Positions 1 to 4,789 of a stretch of 5,374 nt of DNA are shown here, one piece after another (position 1 is the stretch's first letter; every line of letters begins with the position of its first letter). The DNA comes from Cycloclasticus sp. GTDB taxonomy: Bacteria > Pseudomonadota > Gammaproteobacteria > Methylococcales > Cycloclasticaceae. Both the position numbers and the translations under genes were made by a program. The DNA lies in the NCBI GenBank assembly GCA_018066825.1, contig JAGPVU010000181.1, forward strand, positions 1-5,374, in the 5' to 3' direction. The notes beneath the pieces are model-generated. The model was not told where the DNA came from, ran no database searches, and was given only the letters and a program-made list of their open reading frames with translations.

Positions 1-1
1 G

Positions 2-835
2 GCGATTGAACTGGTCGATGTGCCGTTTGATCCGCTAACTGGGCAAACGGATTTATCCGCGCTGGCGCAATACGCAGGTGAAGATTATGCCGCTTTGGTT
101 ATTCCGCAGCCCAATTTCTTTGGGGTGTTGGAACAGGTTGATGAGCTCACTGCTTGGGCCGCAGAAAACAAGGTGTTATCGATTGCCGTGGTTAACCCAT
201 TGGCAATGAGTTTACTCAAACCAGCGGGCGAATGGGCTGGTTTGGGTGTGGATATTGTTTGTGGTGAAGGCCAGCCACTAGGGGTGCCGCTAGCTTCAGG
301 TGGGCCGTACTTTGGCTTTATGTGTTGCAAGCAAGTACACGTTCGGCAAATGCCAGGACGAATTATTGGTCGCACGACCGACCTAGAGGGCAAGCAAGGC
401 TTTACCCTCACCTTGCAAGCGCGCGAACAGCATATTCGTCGCTCCAAGGCGACCTCAAATATTTGTACTAACCAAGGGCTATTGGTTACCGCAGCTACGA
501 TCCATATGTCGTTATTAGGGCCAGAAGGCTTACGGCGGGCGGCGTTAAATTCGCATCAAAATACACAGCTATTAAAACAGCGGCTGACTAAAATTAACGG
601 TGTTAAATCGGTGTTTAGTTCGGCGGTATTTCATGAATGCGTGATCAGCTTAAAGGTAGACGTAGCCCCGTTAGTCGACCAGCTTGCAAAGAATCACCAT
701 ATTTTAGCGGGCTTTAGCTTGCAGAAAGATTACCCAGAACTGGGTAATGCACTACTGGTTTGTGCGACCGAAACGCGTACAGAGCAGGATATAGAAACGT
801 ATGCAGTGGTACTTGATAAATTAATAAACTCATAG
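2..835 (+). CDS. gcvPA: Glycine dehydrogenase (decarboxylating) subunit 1, P-protein alpha half, 5'-truncated by window edge
   Basis: This is the C-terminal 277 residues of the first half of the split P-protein. With GcvPB it forms the cytosolic PLP enzyme that decarboxylates glycine and transfers the aminomethyl group to lipoyl-GcvH. The reading frame is open to the left edge (codons for A-I-E-L-V-D precede the GTG at 20), so that GTG is an internal Val and not a start. Family members run to about 450 residues, so roughly 170 are missing. Diagnostic motifs are GEGQPLGVPLASGGPYFGF (about residues 88-106), GRIIGRT (about 120-126) and the highly conserved block REQHIRRSKATSNICTNQG (about 142-160). 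The gene ends in TAG, which is part of the ribosome binding site of tpx. Other gcv genes (gcvT, gcvH) probably lie upstream, but this cannot be seen. Identification is near certain; only the start is unknown. Confidence 0.96.
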   Translation, partial: AIELVDVPFDPLTGQTDLSALAQYAGEDYAALVIPQPNFFGVLEQVDELTAWAAENKVLSIAVVNPLAMSLLKPAGEWAGLGVDIVCGEGQPLGVPLASGGPYFGFMCCKQVHVRQMPGRIIGRTTDLEGKQGFTLTLQAREQHIRRSKATSNICTNQGLLVTAATIHMSLLGPEGLRRAALNSHQNTQLLKQRLTKINGVKSVFSSAVFHECVISLKVDVAPLVDQLAKNHHILAGFSLQKDYPELGNALLVCATETRTEQDIETYAVVLDKLINS

Positions 836-845
836 GAGATTCAAC
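833..845 (+). promoter_or_regulatory. tpx ribosome binding site overlapping the gcvPA stop codon
   Basis: The sequence TAGGAG at 833-838 contains both the gcvPA stop (TAG, 833-835) and a strong Shine-Dalgarno core (AGGAG, 834-838), with 7 bases before the ATG at 846. This layout suggests translational coupling of tpx to gcvPA and supports ATG 846 as the tpx start. No separate promoter fits into the 10 bp gap. Confidence 0.75.
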
Positions 846-1346
846 ATGGCGACAATTACATTACAAGGCAACGAAATTCATACCAATGGTGATCTGCCAG
901 CTGTCGGTACGCAAGCGCCAGACTTTACGCTCACCACTAAAGAATTAGCCGATGTTTCATTAGCGGATTATGCGGGTAAGAAAAAAGTTATCAGCATTGT
1001 GCCGAGTTTAGACACCCCGGTTTGCCAGTTATCAACCAAAAAATTTAATGACTACGCCAAGCAACATGCTGATACCGTTATCTTAGTCGTCGCGGCAGAT
1101 TTACCGTTTGCAATGTCACGTTTTTGTGGTGATGAAGGCTTAGAAAACGTGGTTACCCTATCAATCATGCGCGACCGTAATTTTGCTAAAGACTACGGCG
1201 TGTTGATCGACGATGGCCCGTTAAAAGGCATTACTTGTCGCGCTCTTTTGGTATTGGACGAAAATAACAGCGTGATTAGTTCAGAACTAGTGTCTGAAAT
1301 AGCTGACGAACCAGACTACGACGCAGCGCTTGCTAGCTTAAAATAA
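846..1346 (+). CDS. tpx: Thiol peroxidase (atypical 2-Cys peroxiredoxin, Tpx)
   Basis: Tpx reduces hydrogen peroxide and, preferentially in this family, alkyl and lipid hydroperoxides, using thioredoxin as electron donor. At 166 residues it is close to the length of E. coli Tpx. The peroxidatic site is PSLDTPVC with Cys60, and Thr57 three residues before it, as expected for peroxiredoxins. The resolving cysteine is Cys94 in SRFCGDEGLENVVTLS, which gives the Tpx-type intramolecular disulfide. The GPLKGITCRALLVLDE stretch carries the conserved Arg132. Cys131 is an additional cysteine where E. coli Tpx, from memory, has Ala. The start has a strong Shine-Dalgarno. The gene lies between the two P-protein subunit genes, 10 bp after gcvPA and 27 bp before gcvPB, so it is almost certainly co-transcribed with them. 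That position is unusual, because gcvPA and gcvPB normally adjoin. Function is secure; a functional link to glycine cleavage is only inferred. Confidence 0.96.
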   Translation: MATITLQGNEIHTNGDLPAVGTQAPDFTLTTKELADVSLADYAGKKKVISIVPSLDTPVCQLSTKKFNDYAKQHADTVILVVAADLPFAMSRFCGDEGLENVVTLSIMRDRNFAKDYGVLIDDGPLKGITCRALLVLDENNSVISSELVSEIADEPDYDAALASLK

Positions 1347-1373
1347 AAAACCTAAATTAAAGAGACCCCCTAG

Positions 1374-2834
1374 ATGTTAATATTTGAGCACTCTCATGAA
1401 GGGCGGGCGTCTAACGCCCAGCTTTCCGCTGAGGTTCCGATGCCAGCTAGTCTGCCAACTAGCGCCTTAAGAACCAGCAAGCCGTTGTTGCCAGAAGTAT
1501 CAGAAATGCAAGTGGTTCGACACTTTACCCGCTTGTCGCAAAAAAACTTTTCCATTGATACGCACTTCTACCCATTGGGCTCTTGCACCATGAAGTACAA
1601 CCCACGGGCGTGCAATACCCTGGCTAGCTTGCCTGAGTTTACAGGTCGACATCCGCTGGGGCCAAGTTTGCACGGACAGGGCTTTTTAGCCTGTATGTTT
1701 GAACTGCAAGAAATGCTCAAAGAAGTAACCGGTATGAAGGCCGTCTCATTATCCCCTGCCGCCGGTGCGCAAGGTGAGTTCGCGGGGGTGGCGATGATTA
1801 AGGCCTACCACGACTCACGTAACGACACCGCGCGTTGTGAAATACTGGTACCCGATGCAGCGCACGGCACTAACCCTGCCTCAGCAGTGATGTGTGGTTA
1901 TAAGGTGCGTGAAATCCCCACCGGCAAAAATGGCGATGTAGACTTAGAGGCACTTAAAAAAGCTGTAGGCCCGCACACGGCAGGCATTATGCTCACCAAC
2001 CCCAGTACATTAGGGGTGTTTGACCGTAAGATTAAAGACATTGCCGACACGGTGCACCAGGCCGGCGGTTTACTGTATTACGATGGGGCTAATTTAAACG
2101 CGATTTTGGGTAAAGTTCGTCCCGGTGATATGGGCTTTGATGTGATTCATATGAACTTGCATAAAACCTTTTCAACCCCGCATGGTGGGGGTGGCCCTGG
2201 CGCGGGTCCAGTGGGTGTGAGTGAACGTTTAAAGCCCTACCTGCCAGTACCGATGATCGCGCAGAAAGGCGAAACCTATGTGTTAATAGATGAGCAAGAC
2301 TGCCCACAAACCATTGGCCGTATGTCAGCTTTTGCTGGTAATGCAGGGGTGTTATTACGCGCCTATATTTATGCCAAAATGCTAGGTCGTGAGGGCATGT
2401 CACGGGTTGCAGACTATGCCACGCTAAACGCTAATTATTTGCTCAAGCGTTTAATGGCCGTGGGTTATCAAGCGGCCTACCCTGATCGTCGCGCAACTCA
2501 TGAGTTTATTTTAACGCTTAAAAAACAAGCCAAAGAACTCAATGTTACCGCCATGGATGTCGCCAAGCGATTGTTGGATTATGACTTCCACGCGCCGACT
2601 ACCTACTTCCCCTTGTTGATTGCCGAATGCTTATTGATTGAGCCAACCGAAACAGAAGCAAAAGAAACCTTGGATGGCTTTATCGATACCATGGCCATTA
2701 TTTTAGAAGAAGCTAAAACAGACGGGGGGATGTTAAAACAAGCCCCTTACAAACTGCCAGTTAGGCGCTTGGACGACGTAAAGGCGGTTAAACAACTGGA
2801 CGTGGTTTGGACAAGCAAAGAGGACTCAGCATGA
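1374..2834 (+). CDS. gcvPB: Glycine dehydrogenase (decarboxylating) subunit 2, P-protein beta half
   Basis: This is the second half of the split P-protein and carries the PLP cofactor. It acts in the cytosol with GcvPA, GcvH, GcvT and lipoamide dehydrogenase to turn glycine into CO2, ammonia, NADH and methylene-tetrahydrofolate. At 486 residues it is full length for the family. Motifs in order are the N-terminal MLIFEHS start, FYPLGSCTMKYNP (65-77), DAAHGTNPAS (161-170), the YYDGANLNAI segment (235-244) and the PLP Schiff-base lysine Lys264 in HMNLHKTFSTPHGGGGPG (259-276). ATG 1374 is chosen because the protein starts as family members do, and a modest purine-rich site (AAAGAGA, 1359-1365) lies 8 bases upstream. 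The 3' end overlaps the kinase start by 4 bases (ATGA). Codon use is normal for the operon, with about three ATA codons in the whole gene by hand count. Confidence 0.97.
   Translation: MLIFEHSHEGRASNAQLSAEVPMPASLPTSALRTSKPLLPEVSEMQVVRHFTRLSQKNFSIDTHFYPLGSCTMKYNPRACNTLASLPEFTGRHPLGPSLHGQGFLACMFELQEMLKEVTGMKAVSLSPAAGAQGEFAGVAMIKAYHDSRNDTARCEILVPDAAHGTNPASAVMCGYKVREIPTGKNGDVDLEALKKAVGPHTAGIMLTNPSTLGVFDRKIKDIADTVHQAGGLLYYDGANLNAILGKVRPGDMGFDVIHMNLHKTFSTPHGGGGPGAGPVGVSERLKPYLPVPMIAQKGETYVLIDEQDCPQTIGRMSAFAGNAGVLLRAYIYAKMLGREGMSRVADYATLNANYLLKRLMAVGYQAAYPDRRATHEFILTLKKQAKELNVTAMDVAKRLLDYDFHAPTTYFPLLIAECLLIEPTETEAKETLDGFIDTMAIILEEAKTDGGMLKQAPYKLPVRRLDDVKAVKQLDVVWTSKEDSA
2817..2834 (+). promoter_or_regulatory. 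Kinase ribosome binding site and ATGA stop/start overlap
   Basis: AAAGAGGA at 2817-2824 lies 6 bases before the ATG at 2831. That ATG shares bases with the gcvPB stop (ATGA, 2831-2834), the classic arrangement for translational re-initiation. It decides the kinase start: the longer in-frame reading from TTG 2807 would place the Shine-Dalgarno inside the gene and has no site of its own. Confidence 0.8.
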
Positions 2835-3763
2835 CTGCATTAGTTTGCGGCTCGATGGCGTTTGATACCATCATGGTCTTTCCTGATAAATTCCAAAACC
2901 ATATCCTGCCTGACAAAGTGCACATGTTAAATGTGTCCTTTTTTGTGCCGCAGTTACGGCGTGAATTTGGAGGCTGTGCTGGCAACATTGCCTATAACTT
3001 ACACCTATTAGGCGAAAACGCCTTGCCAATGGCCACCGTAGGGCAAGACTTTGGCCCCTATGCCGATTGGATGACGAAAACAGGGGTAAACCAACGCTAC
3101 TTAACGGTACTGGACGATGAGTTTACCGGCCAAGCCTATATCACCACCGATATGGATGACAACCAAATTACCGCCTTTCACCCTGGTGCGATGGGGCGAT
3201 CGGAACTAAATAAAGTACCTAGCGATGCGGGTATAAAAATAGGCATCGTCTCACCCGATGGTAAAGCAGGCATGATAGAACACGCCGAACAATTTGTAGC
3301 CGCAGGCATTCCCTTTATTTTTGACCCTGGTCAAGGTATGCCGATGTTTGATGGTGACGAGCTGAAAGTATTTATCGAGCAAGCCACCTGGGTGACGTTA
3401 AATGATTATGAAGCCGCCATGTTGCAAGAAAAAACGGGCCTTTCACCGCATGAAATCGCAGAACAAGTCGAGGCCCTCATTATTACCAAAGGTGCTGAAG
3501 GCTCACTTATTTATACCGGTGGTAAGCGGCTAAATATACCCGCTGCCAAGGCTGCAGCCGTTGTTGACCCAACCGGTTGTGGCGATGCCTATCGTGGTGG
3601 TTTGCTGTACGGCTTACTGAATAGTTTGGACTGGAAGGTAACTGGCCGTATTGCCGGTTTAATGGGGGCGATTAAAATTGCCCACGCCGGTACGCAAAAC
3701 CATGTGGTGACCTTAGATGAGCTTAAGGCGCAATATGCGGAACAGTTCGGTGGAGTGTTTTAA
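2831..3763 (+). CDS. PfkB-family kinase, adenosine kinase-like (sugar or nucleoside kinase)
   Basis: This is a cytosolic ribokinase-fold kinase of 310 residues from ATG 2831, a normal length. PfkB signature 1 is the glycine-rich GGCAGNIAYNL (48-58). Signature 2 is DPTGCGDAYRGGL (246-258), which holds the anion hole and the catalytic base Asp252. NDYE (191-194) and TKGAEGS (219-225) are the usual NxxE and TKG segments for Mg-ATP and substrate handling. The GCGDAYR version of signature 2 and the GGCAGNIAYNL version of signature 1 match proteins usually annotated as bacterial adenosine kinase or generic carbohydrate kinase. Substrate cannot be decided from sequence. The gene is translationally coupled to gcvPB. 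Its last 78 bases recur at 4684-4761. The copy at this position is the intact one, since it is continuous with the body of the gene. I see no convincing intrinsic terminator after the stop: a weak stem (AGTGT/GCACT, 3763-3778, with one G-T pair) is followed by ATTTT only. Confidence 0.92.
   Translation: MTALVCGSMAFDTIMVFPDKFQNHILPDKVHMLNVSFFVPQLRREFGGCAGNIAYNLHLLGENALPMATVGQDFGPYADWMTKTGVNQRYLTVLDDEFTGQAYITTDMDDNQITAFHPGAMGRSELNKVPSDAGIKIGIVSPDGKAGMIEHAEQFVAAGIPFIFDPGQGMPMFDGDELKVFIEQATWVTLNDYEAAMLQEKTGLSPHEIAEQVEALIITKGAEGSLIYTGGKRLNIPAAKAAAVVDPTGCGDAYRGGLLYGLLNSLDWKVTGRIAGLMGAIKIAHAGTQNHVVTLDELKAQYAEQFGGVF
3686..3763 (+). repeat. 3' end of kinase gene, upstream copy of a 78-bp direct repeat
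   Basis: These bases encode residues 286-310 and the stop of the kinase. They align without gaps to 4684-4761 (offset 998), with 75 of 78 identical. The differences are 3706 G versus 4704 T, 3727 G versus 4725 A and 3748 C versus 4746 T. All fall at third codon positions and are silent (Val, Lys, Phe). Beyond the stop, weak similarity may run on to a shared GAGAGG (3772-3777 and 4764-4769) with a small gap. Confidence 0.93.
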
Positions 3764-3803
3764 GTGTTGAGAGGCACTATTTTGGGGCGATTAAACAGGC
3801 GGA

Positions 3804-3813
3804 TACCTAGGTA
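3804..3813. repeat. 10-bp perfect palindrome TACCTAGGTA
   Basis: The palindrome is self-complementary with no spacer and lies 40 bp after the kinase stop, in the AT-rich leader before the orphan gene. It could be a protein-binding site, but perfect 10-mers also occur by chance. No function is assigned. Confidence 0.3.
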
Positions 3814-3857
3814 GCTTGAGTTTTGTGTTTCTATGTTTATTTTTTCTTTTTCTGAGC

Positions 3858-3872
3858 ATTGACAAAGTCAAT
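3858..3872. promoter_or_regulatory. Palindrome ATTGACAAAGTCAAT containing a consensus -35 hexamer
   Basis: Two perfect 6-base arms (ATTGAC and GTCAAT) surround AAA. The left part contains TTGACA (3859-3864), an exact sigma-70 -35 hexamer. The best -10 at 17 bp spacing is TAGTCT (3882-3887), only three of six matches, so a promoter here is weak. If it is used, the palindrome would sit where a repressor could act. It lies 66 bp upstream of the orphan gene. Confidence 0.35.
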
Positions 3873-3911
3873 TCGTTTAGATAGTCTCCTAAGTGCATGA
3901 CTTTAAATATA

Positions 3912-3937
3912 TATAATAATTACATTAAGGAAAATGA
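3912..3937 (+). promoter_or_regulatory. Likely -10 element and ribosome binding site of the orphan exported-protein gene
   Basis: TATAAT at 3912-3917 is an exact -10 hexamer inside an AT-rich run. At 17 bp spacing the -35 position reads CTAAGT, which is poor, so the promoter may need an activator or be weak. The run TAAGGA (3926-3931) serves as Shine-Dalgarno, 6 bases before ATG 3938. A transcript starting near 3924 would have a very short leader. An overlapping ATG at 3934 is too close to the Shine-Dalgarno and is in another frame. Confidence 0.5.
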
Positions 3938-4441
3938 ATGAATATAAAGTTACAGCAATACCTATATCACTCCATTCTCGGGTTTCTCTTAGTAATAGGC
4001 AGTTCTCCGGCATTTGCGGCAGCGGATGTAGAGCAGTATGTCATTAACGATGGAGAGTGCTTTGACTACCCAGACGCAACACATCCACATGCGGTCTGCT
4101 GGAAAGAAAGGTCTATAGTGAGTGAAATAAAAACACCCTCGGGGAATACAATATACCAGATGAATGGGGAAGTGACCGATACATATCATCACTTAACAAT
4201 CATCTCACCAGATAAGTATGTTATGGAGCAAGAGCCCTACGATATATCTATCAATAAACACGTTTTACGTACGGTAAAAAAAGCAGGTGATACCGGAGAC
4301 CATGTCTTTATAGATATACTGACTAGTGGAACTTGTAATCATGGTAATACAAGGATTACTACCATCGAAAGACGCTTTATAGGTGGTGATGTTATTCGGG
4401 ACAAGACAGAGTATGAATCGTTATCCTGTGCAGATGGCTGA
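3938..4441 (+). CDS. Small exported protein of unknown function, four cysteines
   Basis: I do not recognise this 167-residue protein. It begins with a clear Sec signal peptide: charged/polar start (MNIKLQQ), hydrophobic core about residues 12-21 (SILGFLLVIG) and an AFA-A type signal peptidase I site near 27/28. There is no lipobox cysteine, so a soluble periplasmic or secreted protein of about 140 residues is expected. The mature part has four cysteines (41, 54, 133, 164), enough for two disulfides, with alternating polar/hydrophobic stretches that suggest beta strands, and no further membrane segment. The start is supported by TAAGGA 6 bases upstream. Codon use differs from the operon: about nine ATA plus two AGG and one AGA codon by hand count, compared with about three ATA in gcvPB. 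The gene is monocistronic and bracketed by the duplicated kinase 3' ends, so acquisition by transfer is likely. The last ten codons are part of a degenerate 31-bp tandem repeat. That this is a real gene is likely; its function is open. Confidence 0.78.
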   Translation: MNIKLQQYLYHSILGFLLVIGSSPAFAAADVEQYVINDGECFDYPDATHPHAVCWKERSIVSEIKTPSGNTIYQMNGEVTDTYHHLTIISPDKYVMEQEPYDISINKHVLRTVKKAGDTGDHVFIDILTSGTCNHGNTRITTIERRFIGGDVIRDKTEYESLSCADG

Positions 4442-4462
4442 GTATAAATCGTTATCCTATGC
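4409..4462 (+). repeat. Two degenerate 23-bp repeats at 31-bp spacing across the orphan gene's stop
   Basis: Copy A (4409-4431) and copy B (4440-4462) match at 21 of 23 bases; both differences are G in A and A in B. Copy A is in frame and encodes the end E-Y-E-S-L-S-C-A. Copy B starts one base after the first base of the TGA stop. Read from 4440 it gives E-Y-K-S-L-S-Y-A-E and then TAA (4467-4469), a second version of the tail in a shifted frame. The octamer GCTGAGTA also occurs twice (4437-4444, 4461-4468). This looks like a small local duplication that moved the stop codon. Confidence 0.8.
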
Positions 4463-4501
4463 TGAGTAATTTTCTTTTTTATTAGTATTTAATCGGGTCT
4501 G

Positions 4502-4537
4502 AGCACAATTGTTTATAGACTTAGAGCAATCTGTGCT
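4502..4537. other. Imperfect stem-loop, 10-bp stem with one bulged base
   Basis: AGCACAATTG (4502-4511) pairs with CAAT-c-TGTGCT (4527-4537), leaving C4531 bulged and a 15-base loop. It lies 60 bp after the orphan gene stop and is followed by TTGCCCCCATTTTTT. It could act as an inefficient terminator or stabilise the transcript end. The long loop and the C run before the T run make it a non-standard terminator. A structured site used in recombination is possible, but nothing shows it. Confidence 0.4.
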
Positions 4538-4575
4538 TTGCCCCCATTTTTTATTGATTATCATTTTTTACGACA

Positions 4576-4593
4576 ACCCAAACAGAATTGGGT
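4576..4593. other. Short stem-loop ACCCAA/TTGGGT
   Basis: Two perfect 6-base arms (4576-4581 and 4588-4593) enclose a 6-base loop. No T run follows on the plus strand, and on the minus strand the hairpin is followed by A-rich sequence, so it is not an intrinsic terminator. It is one of three hairpins in the 242-bp stretch 4442-4683, which otherwise holds no gene that I can support. Confidence 0.3.
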
Positions 4594-4618
4594 GACCGTC
4601 TAGCTTAATTTCATTTTA

Positions 4619-4650
4619 AGGTGGTGAGTCCACCTGTTTAAGCTTTTCTT
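4619..4650 (+). terminator. Possible weak terminator: AGGTGG/CCACCT hairpin with T-rich tail
   Basis: Perfect 6-base arms at 4619-4624 and 4630-4635 flank the 5-base loop TGAGT. The stem is GC-rich and is followed by GTTTAAGCTTTTCTT. The T run begins too late for a textbook intrinsic terminator, so this is a weak call. It would end transcription of the orphan gene just before the kinase fragment. Confidence 0.28.
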
Positions 4651-4683
4651 CACTAAAACAAATTTAAACGTCATCGGGACAAT

Positions 4684-4761
4684 GCCGGTACGCAAAACCA
4701 TGTTGTGACCTTAGATGAGCTTAAAGCGCAATATGCGGAACAGTTTGGTGGAGTGTTTTAA
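4684..4761 (+). pseudogene. Orphan 3' fragment of the PfkB-family kinase gene (downstream repeat copy)
   Basis: This copy keeps the last 25 codons and the stop of the kinase, identical in protein sequence to residues 286-310 of the intact gene and differing only by three silent third-position changes. Upstream in the same frame there is a TAA at 4654-4656 and no ATG or GTG start before the fragment, so it is not translated as a gene. Similarity stops sharply just left of 4684 (the preceding codon is AAT instead of CAC). It ends 28 bp before the convergent monooxygenase, so this side may preserve the original kinase-monooxygenase junction. The intact reading frame with only silent changes shows that it came from a functional allele and has not decayed. 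Confidence 0.9.
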
Positions 4762-4789
4762 GGGAGAGGTCTACCTTGTTCCTTGGTCT

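Larger units (their letters stand above)
3764..4761 (+). mobile_element. Putative 998-bp insertion with one cargo gene, bounded by kinase 3'-end repeats
   Basis: The segment between the end of the intact kinase gene and the end of the duplicated fragment is one repeat period (998 bp). It looks like an insertion at the 3' end of a protein-coding gene that brought or left a second gene end, as elements such as e14 at icd do. Visible support is the gap-free direct repeat with silent differences, a single cargo gene with its own -10 element, and cargo codon use unlike the neighbours (about nine ATA codons in 167, against about three in 486 for gcvPB). There is no integrase or transposase, no terminal inverted repeat and no obvious attC. 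If mobile, it would be non-autonomous or a deletion remnant. Alternatives are homologous recombination with DNA from a related strain, or an old tandem duplication with internal replacement. Confidence 0.4.

Noticed and set aside
85..447. Reverse-strand frame over gcvPA as a gene
   Set aside because: Shadow of a strongly conserved gene; the protein has no recognisable features. The same applies to reverse frames at 2089-2403, 2788-2988 and 3989-4192.
20..835. GTG at 20 as the start of gcvPA
   Set aside because: The frame is open to the window edge, and the residues before it fit the family; a start here would remove about 170 residues of a conserved protein.
2807..2830. TTG at 2807 as the kinase start
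   Set aside because: It would put the strong Shine-Dalgarno of ATG 2831 inside the gene and add eight residues not matching the usual PfkB N terminus; ATG 2831 forms a standard ATGA overlap.
3851..4505. TCTGAGCA at 3851-3858 and 4498-4505 as flanking element repeats
   Set aside because: An 8-base match in AT-rich sequence, with diverging flanks, is within chance for this length.
4441..4683. Integron attC site behind the orphan gene
   Set aside because: The bulged stem at 4502-4537 suggested attC, but no GTTRRRY/RYYYAAC core pair brackets it.
3764..4683. Insertion sequence or transposon remnant
   Set aside because: No transposase frame on either strand, no terminal inverted repeats and no short target-site duplication apart from the kinase 3'-end repeat.
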